The position numbers were made by a program, and so were the translations under genes. Positions 18,191 through 27,062 of a stretch of DNA of 64,000 bases are shown in pieces (the stretch's first letter is position 1; every line of letters begins with the position of its first letter). Source of the stretch: Bradyrhizobium ottawaense (GTDB taxonomy: Bacteria; Pseudomonadota; Alphaproteobacteria; Rhizobiales; Xanthobacteraceae); the NCBI RefSeq assembly GCF_900099825.1, contig NZ_LT629693.1, positions 1,674,001 through 1,738,000 on the forward strand, read 5' to 3'. The notes under the pieces were generated by a model that did not search any database, was not told the origin of the DNA, and saw only the letters and a list, made by a program, of their open reading frames with translations.

Positions 18191-21100
18191 TTATTTCGCT
18201 GCAATCGCGGCGTCGACCGGGCGTAGAGCAACCTTGCTGTCTCGCTTGCGGCTGAAGCGGTGCAGCGTGAGGTAGACCACCGGCGTCGTGTAGAGTGTGA
18301 GGAATTGCGATACCAGCAGGCCGCCGACGATTGCATATCCGAGCGGCTGGCGGATCTCCGCGCCGGTCCCGTGCCCGAGCGCAAGCGGCAGGGCACCGAG
18401 CAACGCCGCGAACGTCGTCATCATGATCGGGCGAAAACGTTTTAGCGCCGCCTGGAAGATCGCATCCTTCGGGTCCATGGCCTCAGTCTGCTCGGCATGG
18501 ATCGCAAAATCGATCATCATGATGGCGTTCTTCTTGACAATGCCGATCAACAGGATGATGCCGATAAGCGCGATGACACTGAGCTCGAGGTTGAATGCCA
18601 TCAGGATCAGCAGGGCGCCGACGCCGGCCGAGGGGATGGTCGACAGGATCGTGATTGGATGGATCAGGCTCTCATAGAGCGCTCCCAGGATGATATAAAC
18701 CGCAATCAGTGCCGCGAGAATCAGGAGAGGCTGGGTTTTAAGCGAATCCTGAAAGGCCTGGGCGTTCCCCTCGAACGTGGTGATCAGGGTGGCCGGGACG
18801 TTGAGATCCCGCTTTGCCTTCTCGATCGCCTCAACGGCCTGGCCGAGCGCGGCACCTGCTGTCAGGTTGAATGACAGTGTGATCGCGGGGAACTGGCCCT
18901 GATGGCTGACCGATAGCGACCGCACGGTGCGCTTTTGTTCGACCAATGCGCTCAGCGGCACCTGGCGTCCGCTGCTGGAGGGTACGTAGATCAGGTCGAG
19001 TGCGTTTGGATCGAGCTGGAACTGCGGATCGACCTCGAGGATCACCCAATAGCTGTTTTGCTGCGTAAAGAATTGCGCGACCTTGCGCTGTCCGAACGCA
19101 TCGTAGAGCGTGTCGTCGATCGCCTGCGTGGCGACGCCGAGCCGCGATGCCGTATCTCGATTGATTTCGAGCCGCAGCGTCGGACCTGCGATCTGCTGGT
19201 CGGTCGCAACATCCCGTAGCAACGGAATTCCCTGCAAGGTCCGAAGCAGGATCGGTGCCCAGTGATCGAGCTCATCGAGGTCGCTGTCCTGAAGCGTGAA
19301 TTGATACTGCGTGCGACTCGCACGTCCGCCGACATTGATGTCCTGCGATGCCTGCATGAACAGCGCAATGCCCTGCACGGCGGCAAGCTTCGGCCGCAGC
19401 CGATCGATGATCTGGCTCGCGCTCGCATCGCGCTGGTTGCGCGGCTTGAGATTGATGAACATACGGGCGTTATTCATGGTCTGGTTGACGCCTCCGACGC
19501 CCACCGCGGACATCACGCCGTCGATACCGGGATCCGCCATCAGGATACGTACCAATTGCGACTGCCGCTCCAGCATGGCCGGATAGGAAACGTCCTGCGA
19601 GGATTCCGATACGGCGACGATGAATCCAGTGTCCTGCTGCGGAAAGAAGCCCTTCGGGATCAGCACATAGAGATAGCCGGTCAGGATGATGGTCGCGATG
19701 GTCGCCATCAGCGTGAGCCGCTGGTGACGCAGCACCCAATGCAGACCGGATTCGTAAACCGCCAGTATGCCATCGAAGAACTTCTCGCTGAGAACATAGA
19801 GCCGGCCGTGCTGCCTGTGCCTTTCGTCCTGCAACAGTTGCGCGCACATCATCGGCGTCAACGTCAGCGAGATGACGGTCGATACCAGGATCGCCACGCT
19901 CACGGTGACGGCAAATTCACGGAACAGCCGGCCGATGATGCCGCCCATCAGCAATACCGGAATGAACACCGCGATCAGCGACAGGCTCATCGAGATGATC
20001 GTGAAGCCGATTTCGCGCGAGCCCTTCAGCGCTGCCGCCAGCGGCGAGTATCCCTGCTCCAGGTAACGCGCCACATTCTCGACCATCACGATCGCGTCGT
20101 CGACGACGAAGCCCGTCGCGATCGTCAATGCCATCAGTGAAAGGTTGTCGAGACTGTAGCCGAGCACATACATCACCGCGAATGTGCCGACCAGCGATAA
20201 TGGAACCGTGATGCCGGGAATCACCGTCGCCCACCCGTTGCGCAGGAATAGGAAGATCACCATCACCACCAGCGCGATGGTGAGCATCAGCGTGAACTGA
20301 ACCTCTTCGACCGAGGCGCGGATCGTCTGGGTACGATCGGTGACGATGTGGACGTCGATAGCGGAGGGGATCGAGGCTTTCAGCCGCGGCAACGCGGCCT
20401 TGATGTGCTCGGCGGTGTGGATGACGTTGGCACCGGGTTGTCGCTGAATGATGAGGATGGCCGACGGCTGTCCATTATAAGTGCCGGACCCGCGAATGTT
20501 TTCGGCGCCATCCACCACAGTGCTGACGTCGCCGAGCCGGACCGGCGAGCCGTTGCGCCAGGCAACGATGACCGGGCGATAGCCCGCTGCGTTGAACAGC
20601 TGATCGTTGTTCTCAAGTGTAATACCCTGGCGCTGCCCGTTCAGCGTGCCCTTGGGAGCGTTGAGCGTGGCTGTCGCGATCGCCGACCGCAGGTCTTCAA
20701 GACTTAGGCCACGGCCCGCGAGTTCGATCGGATTGGCTTCGACGCGCACCGCGGGCTTTTGCGCACCGGCGATCAGCACGGCAGCGACCCCGTCGACCTG
20801 GGAGAGTTGCTGCGCGTAGATGTTGTCGGCAAAGTCGCTTACCGTCGTCATCGGCAGCGTGTCCGAAGTCATTGCCAGCACCATCACAGGCGCGTCCGAC
20901 GGATTGGTTTTCCGATAGGTCGGCGGTGACGGCAAATTCTTCGGCAATTGTCCGCCAGCGGCGTTGATCGCGGCTTGCACGTCCTGACCTGCGGCGTCGA
21001 TATTGCGGGCAAGGTCGAACTGTATCGAGATCACCGATATTCCGATGCCGCTCACGGAGGTGAGCTGGGCTACGCCCGGCATCTGCGCCAACTGCCGCTC

Positions 21101-21304
21101 CAACGGGCTGGCGACCGAGGAAGCCATCGTCTCGGGGCTCGTACCTGGCAGCTGGGCCGTCACCTGGATAGTCGGAAAGTCGACCTGCGGCAGCGGCGCG
21201 ACCGGTAAAAGCAAATACGCGACGAGGCCGACCATCGCGAGACCGGACATCGCCAGTGCGGTTGCGATCGGCCGTCGGATAAAGGGTTCGGAAATATTCA
21301 TCAC
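18191..21304 (-). CDS. RND efflux transporter permease (HAE1/MdtB-MdtC type)
   Basis: A 1037-residue inner-membrane proton/drug antiporter of the resistance-nodulation-division family. It forms a tripartite pump with a periplasmic adaptor and an outer-membrane channel. The N terminus (ISEPFIRRPIATALAMSG) and the proton-relay pair in TM4 (GFVVDDAIVMVENV) are typical. Length is normal. The start is ATG 21304 or the next ATG. It follows the adaptor gene by 8 nt. MdtB and MdtC usually occur as two genes; only one permease is present here. No outer-membrane channel gene is nearby, so a TolC-like protein elsewhere is needed. Confidence 0.96.
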   Translation of the reverse strand: MMNISEPFIRRPIATALAMSGLAMVGLVAYLLLPVAPLPQVDFPTIQVTAQLPGTSPETMASSVASPLERQLAQMPGVAQLTSVSGIGISVISIQFDLARNIDAAGQDVQAAINAAGGQLPKNLPSPPTYRKTNPSDAPVMVLAMTSDTLPMTTVSDFADNIYAQQLSQVDGVAAVLIAGAQKPAVRVEANPIELAGRGLSLEDLRSAIATATLNAPKGTLNGQRQGITLENNDQLFNAAGYRPVIVAWRNGSPVRLGDVSTVVDGAENIRGSGTYNGQPSAILIIQRQPGANVIHTAEHIKAALPRLKASIPSAIDVHIVTDRTQTIRASVEEVQFTLMLTIALVVMVIFLFLRNGWATVIPGITVPLSLVGTFAVMYVLGYSLDNLSLMALTIATGFVVDDAIVMVENVARYLEQGYSPLAAALKGSREIGFTIISMSLSLIAVFIPVLLMGGIIGRLFREFAVTVSVAILVSTVISLTLTPMMCAQLLQDERHRQHGRLYVLSEKFFDGILAVYESGLHWVLRHQRLTLMATIATIILTGYLYVLIPKGFFPQQDTGFIVAVSESSQDVSYPAMLERQSQLVRILMADPGIDGVMSAVGVGGVNQTMNNARMFINLKPRNQRDASASQIIDRLRPKLAAVQGIALFMQASQDINVGGRASRTQYQFTLQDSDLDELDHWAPILLRTLQGIPLLRDVATDQQIAGPTLRLEINRDTASRLGVATQAIDDTLYDAFGQRKVAQFFTQQNSYWVILEVDPQFQLDPNALDLIYVPSSSGRQVPLSALVEQKRTVRSLSVSHQGQFPAITLSFNLTAGAALGQAVEAIEKAKRDLNVPATLITTFEGNAQAFQDSLKTQPLLILAALIAVYIILGALYESLIHPITILSTIPSAGVGALLILMAFNLELSVIALIGIILLIGIVKKNAIMMIDFAIHAEQTEAMDPKDAIFQAALKRFRPIMMTTFAALLGALPLALGHGTGAEIRQPLGYAIVGGLLVSQFLTLYTTPVVYLTLHRFSRKRDSKVALRPVDAAIAAK

Positions 21305-21312
21305 GCACCTCT

Positions 21313-22485
21313 TTATTTTGGACCCTGCGCCGTGGAGGCAGTGCGTCCGCTCGCTGGAAGGGCCGCAGCCACGATGCGCGTACCGGGCCGGAGCTTGTAG
21401 TGGCCGTCGATGACGATGGTTTCACCCGCAGCGAGGCCGCTCTCGATCAGCGCCTCGCCGTTGCGGCTGGCAGCGATCCGCACGGGGCGGATTTCAACCG
21501 TGGAGTCCCGCCGGGCAACGTAAGCGTAGCTGCCGTTGGGTCCTGATTGCAGCGCGGCATCCGGCACTATCGGTCCGCGGCGGACGCCGAGCAGCAAATG
21601 GGCGCTGACGAATTGGCCGGGCCAAAGCTGCCCGTCACGATTTTGAAAGATCGCCTTGAGCCGGATCGAGCCTGTGCCCTGATCGATCTGGTTGTCGATC
21701 AGTTCGAGACGGCCTTCGCCAAGCTTGACGCGGTCGTCCTGATCATATGCCGACACGACGAGCGTTCCGCCCCGCATCGCATCGATGATCTCGGGAAGAT
21801 ACTTCTGCGGCAAAGCGAAAATCACGCTGATCGGCGCCATTTGCGTGACAACGACGAGTCCTCCGGAATCGGAGGCGTGAACAATGTTGCCTTGATCGAT
21901 CAGGCGTATGCCGGTGCGGCCAGCGAGCGGCGAGACGATCGTTGTATAGCCTAGCTGCACGCGCGCGTTGTCGATCACCGCCAGATCATGGGCGATCGCA
22001 GCTTGATACTGCGCGACCAGCGCTTCTTGGGTATCGACGCTCTGGCGGGTGGCGAACTCCTTGACCGCGAGTTTGCTGTAACGGTCAAGATCGAGCTTGG
22101 CATTGGCGAGTAGCGCTTCGTCGCGCGCCTTGTCGGCCTCGGCCTGATGCAGTTGCGCCTCGTAAGGGCGCGGATCGATCTGCGCTATCAAGTCACCGGC
22201 CTGTACATCCTGGCCCTCGCGAAAGGCGATCTTTTTTACCTCGCCATCGACGCGCACTTTTAAGGTCACGGTGTTGTAAGCCTGGACCGTGCCGAGCCCC
22301 ACCCGCGAAATCGCGAATTCATGTTCCTTCACCACGTCAGCCGAGACGGACACTGGCCGCGCAGGCACGGCGCTCGAAGTCGGTTTGACGATGCTGAAAG
22401 GAATGCCTTCGTACCACAGAAAGATCCCGGCTGCCGCAAGCCAGGAGGCAAACAGGCCCGCAATCAATAATTTACGATGGTTCAT
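21313..22485 (-). CDS. RND efflux periplasmic adaptor subunit (MdtA-like)
   Basis: A 390-residue membrane-fusion protein linking the RND permease to the outer-membrane channel. It has an N-terminal signal-anchor (LLIAGLFASWLAAAGIFLWY) and a biotinyl-lipoyl-like half (VRVDGEVKKIAFREGQDVQAGDLIAQIDPRP split around a hairpin). Beta-barrel and membrane-proximal domains follow. The hairpin residues are about 100-160. It is first in the pump operon; the ATG follows AGGATC. The upstream region carries a perfect TetR-type palindrome (22582-22604) next to a decayed TetR gene. Confidence 0.95.
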   Translation of the reverse strand: MNHRKLLIAGLFASWLAAAGIFLWYEGIPFSIVKPTSSAVPARPVSVSADVVKEHEFAISRVGLGTVQAYNTVTLKVRVDGEVKKIAFREGQDVQAGDLIAQIDPRPYEAQLHQAEADKARDEALLANAKLDLDRYSKLAVKEFATRQSVDTQEALVAQYQAAIAHDLAVIDNARVQLGYTTIVSPLAGRTGIRLIDQGNIVHASDSGGLVVVTQMAPISVIFALPQKYLPEIIDAMRGGTLVVSAYDQDDRVKLGEGRLELIDNQIDQGTGSIRLKAIFQNRDGQLWPGQFVSAHLLLGVRRGPIVPDAALQSGPNGSYAYVARRDSTVEIRPVRIAASRNGEALIESGLAAGETIVIDGHYKLRPGTRIVAAALPASGRTASTAQGPK

Positions 22486-22558
22486 CCCAGTGATCCTGTC
22501 GTGAGAGAGGCTGACGTGCTCGATAACGTTTAGTTGTTATCCGTTCGCTTGCGCTTCT

Positions 22559-22630
22559 CTGAGAACGGAATTATTACTTACACGATGTAAAACTTATACA
22601 TCGTAAAAGCAAGGGGCCCGATGCCGCGAA
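22559..22630. repeat. Duplicated divergent promoter region, copy A
   Basis: About 70 bp from CTGAGAACGG to the ATGCCGCGAA of a decayed TetR gene. It matches 26095-26166 closely, with the same 62-nt distance to the ATG. Copy A separates the RND pump operon from the pseudogene; copy B separates DUF2798 from an intact TetR gene. The two loci come from one ancestral divergent regulator/target promoter. Confidence 0.75.
22582..22604. promoter_or_regulatory. Perfect TetR-type operator of the RND pump promoter
   Basis: ACGATGTA-N7-TACATCGT is a perfect 8-bp inverted repeat with a 7-nt spacer. It overlaps likely -10 sequence (TTATAC) in the divergent promoter. The matching site at 26118-26140 keeps only 5 of 8 arm pairs. 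It is the probable binding site of the vanished local TetR and perhaps of the paralogue encoded at 26157. Confidence 0.6.
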
Positions 22631-22820
22631 CCAACGTTCTGGAGATCCTCACGGGATCTTGAAGACCGACGCCAAGGGGGCCAAGCAGCAAGGAGATTGT
22701 GACGATCCACGACGTGGCCGCGGAAGCACCGCGGCGCCGATCGCCTACCGCTATTTTGCCAACCGGGAGACGTTGCGCGCTTGCCGTTCAGCGCTCTCAG
22801 CCCACCTCAAAAATCAGCGG
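22621..22820 (+). pseudogene. Decayed TetR family regulator gene
   Basis: From the ATG at 22621 the DNA follows the TetR gene at 26157 through the helix-turn-helix region. Matches include ATGCCGCGAA, GGATCTTGAAG, GTGACGATCC, CGTGGC..CGGAAGC, GCCAACCGGGAG and CAGCCCACCTC. Small insertions and deletions destroy the frame, and the ligand-binding half is gone. It was presumably the repressor of the adjacent RND pump. Its loss leaves the perfect operator at 22582-22604 without a cis-encoded repressor. Confidence 0.75.
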
Positions 22821-22898
22821 CATCCGCGTTAGGCGGCGCGTGGTCGGTCGGTCCTTTTGAACGTAACCCTGGTTTGAACTTAACCGAAGGAGAACGAC

Positions 22899-23837
22899 AT
22901 GAACACGAAACCTAAACACGACAACCCGATTCTCGTAACCGGAGCGGCCGGCGCCGTGGGCGGCATCGGCCGCAACCTCACTGAATTCCTGCTCGCAAAG
23001 GGGCACAAGGTGCGCGCCCTCGTTCGGCGTGAGGACGAGCGCGCCGAAGCTTTACGATCGCTCGGTGCGGAGGTCGTGCAGGGCGACCTCACAGACCTTG
23101 CGTCGATGCATCGCGCCATCGAGGGCTGTGCGCGCATCTATTTCGGAATGTCTGTCTCTGCGGCCTACTTGGAAGCCACGATCAACACCGCCGCGGTGGC
23201 GCGCCATCACGGCGTCGAAGCCTTTGTGAACATGTCGCAGATGACGGTCTCGCAGATGAGCATCAGCGAGACCACCAACAGCCCGCAGCACAAGCTGCAC
23301 TGGCTGGCGGAGCAGGCTCTGTCCTGGTCAGGACTGCCGGTCGTCACGGTGCGGCCGACCGTCTTCCTTGAGGGCTTCTTTCTTACGCTCGCCGCCGCCG
23401 GCGTGCGGGCCTCCGACGCATTGGCGCTGCCGATGGGTAGCGGCAAGACCTCGCCGATCTCGGCGGTCGACGTGGCGCGTGCGGTAGCTGCTATCCTCGA
23501 CGACCCCGCACCCCATATCGGACAAGTCTACGATCTGACGGGGCCGGAATCAGCCGATCTGGACCACTATGCGCGTGTCATCTCCGAGGCGCTCGGCAGG
23601 CCCATCCGGTATCGTGACGTCCCACTCCCGGCATGGAGCGAAGGCCTTCGGCAGGCGCGGTTTCCCGAGCACGTCGTCAGCCATCTCTCGGCCATGACGG
23701 AATTGAACAAGCAGGGGCGTTACGACCGCATGACGGACACGATGTACAAGCTCACCGGTAAGGAACCGACGAGCATGCGCGATTTCGTGAAACTTCATGC
23801 CGCTGCGTTCACGCGGCGTGGGCCGGCGCAATCCTGA
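22899..23837 (+). CDS. NmrA-like / atypical SDR NAD(P)-binding protein
   Basis: A 312-residue atypical short-chain dehydrogenase of the NmrA/NAD(P)H azoreductase-like group. The cofactor motif is VTGAAGAVGGIGRNL, with a basic residue cluster after beta-2 (VRREDER) suggesting NADP(H). The middle holds VRPTVFLEGFF and later YDLTGPESADLDHYA, typical of this family. No YxxxK triad is evident, so it may be a redox sensor or quinone/azo reductase. It starts at ATG 22899 behind GAAGGAG. It lies just after the decayed TetR gene and may once have been co-transcribed with it. Confidence 0.85.
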   Translation: MNTKPKHDNPILVTGAAGAVGGIGRNLTEFLLAKGHKVRALVRREDERAEALRSLGAEVVQGDLTDLASMHRAIEGCARIYFGMSVSAAYLEATINTAAVARHHGVEAFVNMSQMTVSQMSISETTNSPQHKLHWLAEQALSWSGLPVVTVRPTVFLEGFFLTLAAAGVRASDALALPMGSGKTSPISAVDVARAVAAILDDPAPHIGQVYDLTGPESADLDHYARVISEALGRPIRYRDVPLPAWSEGLRQARFPEHVVSHLSAMTELNKQGRYDRMTDTMYKLTGKEPTSMRDFVKLHAAAFTRRGPAQS

Positions 23838-24111
23838 GACGCTCAGCACCTCCAAGGGGCAGATTCGGAACGTCGAGGTGCTCGGATGGTACGCTGCGGC
23901 AGGTCGGTCCGGCACGCGGATCCACGTGGGCGCCACGCTTTGGAAGCGGTAGTGAACGGGAAGAAAACGCTCGATGAGCCGAAGGCGGCGGGCGCGCAGG
24001 CTCTGCAGCGCCACCATGTGGCGATGACGTAAGCTCCGCTTCTGCGCTCGCTGCGGCAGGTGTTTTTAAGAGTGCAGCAGACGGCCAAGCAAACCGAAGA
24101 GTCCGGGTTTT

Positions 24112-24579
24112 TTAGAACGGTTGTACCTTGAAACGAAAAGGGTTGACCGAAACGAGTGGCGTGCTGTCGGCCGTTTGCTTCACTCTGAATTCTATTTCTT
24201 TTTCCGCCCTCGTATCCAAAACGGTAACGGACAATACTCCAATGCAAGTCACCTCTCGCGCTGCTTTGTCCATTGACTTCAGGAGTATCGTGCCACCCAG
24301 GCTGTAAACCGCGCTTTTTCTTGCACGGGCCAAAATTTCCAATTTTTCACTCTCCGAGTTCTCAGCACGCATCGTTGCGTCAAGCGAACTCGAGTTTTTG
24401 AGAGCAAACGTCACCAGCGCGTTATATTCATCGTCGGAAAGTATCTTAAGTACCGAACTGCGGGCATCCAAAGAACGACATTGGTGTTCCGCTGCCTGGT
24501 CGGCTTCTCCACAGCCGCTCAATGAAAGCACCAGAGCGAAGCACGCTAGCAATACCCGTCCTTCCCTAATACGTCTCAT
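24112..24579 (-). CDS. Putative lipoprotein of unknown function
   Basis: A 155-residue protein with a type II signal peptide: a basic start, the hydrophobic stretch VLLACFALVLSLSG and the lipobox LSGC at about residue 23. The mature part has two further Cys and no domain I recognise. Its ATG overlaps the end of the hydrolase gene by 14 nt, so the two are co-translated. Expected location is the periplasmic face of a membrane. Confidence 0.7.
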   Translation of the reverse strand: MRRIREGRVLLACFALVLSLSGCGEADQAAEHQCRSLDARSSVLKILSDDEYNALVTFALKNSSSLDATMRAENSESEKLEILARARKSAVYSLGGTILLKSMDKAAREVTCIGVLSVTVLDTRAEKEIEFRVKQTADSTPLVSVNPFRFKVQPF

Positions 24580-25735
24580 CGGACTGACCGTCGATCCTGA
24601 CGTCTCGGGTCCTCGTCAGCTGCATCGCTTCTCGCAACCAGTCAAAAACGTATTCGTGAACCAAAGCCGGGTTATCAACGTGGTCCGGAAACGAGCCCGT
24701 TTCCTCCGGTGCAAACACCTTCAAATGAGCGGCTAGTCCTGCGCTACGCGCAGCATCGAGGAGAGCCGAAGCATCCTGGACGCCTGATCTGTCTTGAGCT
24801 CCCATTGTAACGAGGTAAGGACAGTCTATGGTCTGTAGCGGCCCAGCGAGCATAAGTCGCGCGGTTAGCCGAGAATCGATAAGCGTATCATCGAGTTTCC
24901 TCAGCCGTCTCTCCACGAACATGCGCTCGCGGTAGTCCCATAAGCCACCATCGCACACTGCAGCAGCAATACGGCGGTCGCGCGAGGCACATCGGGTTGC
25001 ATAGGCTCCGCCTAATCCAATTCCGTATACGGCCAATCTCGAACCGTCCACGTCGGATCGGTCCCAAAGATGATCGATCCAATGGCCGATCACATCCTCG
25101 ACCTCGACGACCGGTTCAATTCCGTTCGCATCCCTAATACCTGTTCCCGAACCGATGACATCGACGAGCAGAACAGAATAGCCGCTCTCGGATGCAATTC
25201 GTGGAACCGAGCATAGCAGGTCTTCCTTGAAATCATCCGCGCCACCTACGCAAACTACAACCGGCTGCGGCGCTATTCCGTTCGCGCGCAGATAGTACGC
25301 TTCCATCGTGCGTTTTCCGAAAGGCATCTGCAATATCTCACCTTTGGGAAACGAATTCCCCAGATATGACTGCGCACATTTGCGCATATCGAGGATTGCA
25401 GCTCTCCTCTTTCCGTCTTCCGCCGATAGAAAGAGTTCGGAAGTTCTATGGTAGTTCGATGCCCTTAACCAATTTGAGGCGGCGGCCTGAAGGCTTCCGC
25501 GTTCGAACGCCTGGTCAGCGCGGGCTCGGTTGGTCTCAGCTAGTCGGTTCCATGCACGAAACCAGCTCGCGCCGTCCCCGGGCACGATATTTTTTGAAGC
25601 TGAGATACATTCAGAGATAGAGGCCGCGCCACCTTGTGCGGTCGCCAGCACGCGCATGAAGAAGTAGGAATACTCCTCGCTGTCAGGCCAGGGGCGCCAC
25701 CCCCATTCCAGCATCTCAGGAAAGGACGCATCCAT
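24566..25735 (-). CDS. Alpha/beta hydrolase (DUF1100/FrsA-like) with Gly at the nucleophile position
   Basis: A 389-residue protein laid out like the FrsA/2,6-dihydroxypseudooxynicotine hydrolase group: a helical N-terminal half (about 1-140) and a C-terminal alpha/beta hydrolase domain. The nucleophile elbow, normally GxSxGG, reads GIGLGG (residues 238-243), with Gly240 where Ser should be. Candidate acid (GAQDRSG) and His (FPDHVDN) are retained. Composition is lower in GC than the neighbours, suggesting transfer. I use the ATG at 25735; a GTG 9 nt upstream is equally possible, and neither has a clear ribosome site. A C-terminal fragment of a paralogue lies at 30342-30566. Confidence 0.8.
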   Translation of the reverse strand: MDASFPEMLEWGWRPWPDSEEYSYFFMRVLATAQGGAASISECISASKNIVPGDGASWFRAWNRLAETNRARADQAFERGSLQAAASNWLRASNYHRTSELFLSAEDGKRRAAILDMRKCAQSYLGNSFPKGEILQMPFGKRTMEAYYLRANGIAPQPVVVCVGGADDFKEDLLCSVPRIASESGYSVLLVDVIGSGTGIRDANGIEPVVEVEDVIGHWIDHLWDRSDVDGSRLAVYGIGLGGAYATRCASRDRRIAAAVCDGGLWDYRERMFVERRLRKLDDTLIDSRLTARLMLAGPLQTIDCPYLVTMGAQDRSGVQDASALLDAARSAGLAAHLKVFAPEETGSFPDHVDNPALVHEYVFDWLREAMQLTRTRDVRIDGQSDETY

Positions 25736-25847
25736 CCGGTTCACACAACGGCTCGGTGGGCAAGTATTAATCCGGGGTACGACCCGGGGCGATCGCGAAT
25801 CGGCCCCAGCTTGCGCCGGGGTTTCTTTTTTATGCTGCGACCTGACC

Positions 25848-26084
25848 TTAGCGCGCAGGCAACCCGGCCTGCCGCATGACGAAGCGCTGGATCCGCGGCA
25901 CGACGATCACTAACATCGGCACGACCACGACATAGCTCGTTATTGCGGCCCTCAACCAGCGCATGGCGAAATCCGGCTGGAAGCCATAGTTCATGGCGAG
26001 ACCGACGAACGACATGCTCGTCGAGGTGATCAGGCCGGTGATCAAGGCGATAGCGGGTCCGATCAGTTTCGGGGAAAGGGCCAT
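25848..26084 (-). CDS. DUF2798 family small membrane protein
   Basis: A 78-residue integral membrane protein with two predicted helices (about residues 8-30 and 45-66) separated by a short loop (GFQPDFAMRWLRA). This matches the DUF2798 pattern. Function is unknown. It is divergent from the TetR gene at 26157 over copy B of the duplicated promoter, so it is probably that regulator's target. Confidence 0.8.
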   Translation of the reverse strand: MALSPKLIGPAIALITGLITSTSMSFVGLAMNYGFQPDFAMRWLRAAITSYVVVVPMLVIVVPRIQRFVMRQAGLPAR

Positions 26085-26094
26085 TTGCTTGCTC

Positions 26095-26166
26095 CTGAGA
26101 ACGGGGTTATTATTTACACAACGTAAAACTTATACAGCGTAAAAGCAAGAGGACCGATGCCGCGAA
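26095..26166. repeat. Duplicated divergent promoter region, copy B
   Basis: Counterpart of 22559-22630, with the same CTGAGAACGG start, spacing and ATGCCGCGAA end. It lies between DUF2798 and the intact TetR gene. Confidence 0.75.
26118..26140. promoter_or_regulatory. Degenerate TetR-type operator
   Basis: ACAACGTA-N7-TACAGCGT occupies the same place as the perfect palindrome at 22582-22604 but has only 5 of 8 paired arm positions. It is probably the operator of the TetR gene that starts 17 nt downstream. Confidence 0.45.
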
Positions 26167-26708
26167 TTGCCGATCCGGAGCTACCTCACAGGATCTTGAA
26201 GGCCGCCGACGCCCTGTGGCAGTCGGGCGGCGAGGACGCCGTGACGATCCGCGGCGTGGCGGCGGAAGCGGCCACCACGACGCCGACGGTCTATAGCTAC
26301 TACGCCGACCGGGAGGCGCTGCTGACGGCGTTGCGCGCGCTCGCCTTTCAGCGCTTCTCGGCCCACCTCGCAAAGTCGCGCGACTTCCAGGATACCTGCG
26401 CACGACATCTCGAGTTCGGCACCAACCACCCCCGCGATTATGAATTGCTCTACGGGCGCGGCTGGATGGAGCGTGTCAAAGGAGATGCGCAGAGAGGTGA
26501 GATCGAACGATACACCACACATATCGTGCGCGCCGGTGTCGATGAAAGCCGGGCCGCGCACATCGCGTATCCGGTCATGATGATGCTGCACGGCGTGGTG
26601 ATGCATAGGCTGCTGAACAAGAAGCCGAGTCCCCTTGGCCGGGCGATCGCCGCAGCCTGTCTCGAGGCTTGCATGACGCTGCTCGAAAGCGCGCGTCGGG
26701 AGAAATAG
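26157..26708 (+). CDS. TetR/AcrR family transcriptional regulator
   Basis: A 183-residue regulator. The N-terminal helix-turn-helix (about 10-55) includes TIRGVAAEAATTTPTVYSYY. The C-terminal part holds HPRDYELLYGRGW and a hydrophobic dimerisation region. It is divergent from DUF2798 across the duplicated promoter, with the ATG 3-5 nt after AGAGGA. It is the intact paralogue of the decayed gene at 22621 and may also act at the RND pump promoter, which has a better palindrome. Confidence 0.92.
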   Translation: MPRIADPELPHRILKAADALWQSGGEDAVTIRGVAAEAATTTPTVYSYYADREALLTALRALAFQRFSAHLAKSRDFQDTCARHLEFGTNHPRDYELLYGRGWMERVKGDAQRGEIERYTTHIVRAGVDESRAAHIAYPVMMMLHGVVMHRLLNKKPSPLGRAIAAACLEACMTLLESARREK

Positions 26709-26847
26709 TCGCTGCCATCGACGAACGCAGCGTGTCGCAGCAAAATGCGAATTGCGGGATTGCGAGCGGGGTCGAACTTGCGAGCGGTGCCCACGTTCGG
26801 CCGGGCGAATGCGTCGGCGGCAAGATGGTCGCAGCTTTCCTGAATGA

Positions 26848-26879
26848 AAAACCTCCGGCAGGGCATTGCCGGAGGTTTT
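26848..26879. terminator. Rho-independent terminator (bidirectional form)
   Basis: AAAACCTCCGGCA-GGGCAT-TGCCGGAGGTTTT is a perfect 13-bp hairpin with A and T tracts on both sides. It is 140 nt downstream of the TetR stop and could also stop any read-through from the porin side. Confidence 0.8.
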
Positions 26880-27017
26880 GGAGGTAGAAAATGAAGATAG
26901 GTCCTAGATGATCTCCCCTGTTCGTATAACGCGGGCCCCAACCGTTTGGGCCAAGCCACGCGACGTCATTTTACACAACAGTCAATTTATTGCAACAATT
27001 GATTTAGTCAAATAAAT

Positions 27018-27041
27018 ACCCCCGGCTTTGCGGCCGGGGGT
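27018..27041 (-). terminator. Terminator of the porin gene
   Basis: ACCCCCGGC-TTTGCG-GCCGGGGGT hairpin 22 nt beyond the porin stop. On the minus strand it is followed by TATTTATTTGAC, a T-rich tail. Confidence 0.75.
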
Positions 27042-27062
27042 GACAAGCGCTATGGTTTTGGA

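Noticed and set aside
25800..25832. GC-rich stretch followed by TTTCTTTTTT, terminator-like on the plus strand
   Set aside because: The stem is weak and no plus-strand gene ends upstream.
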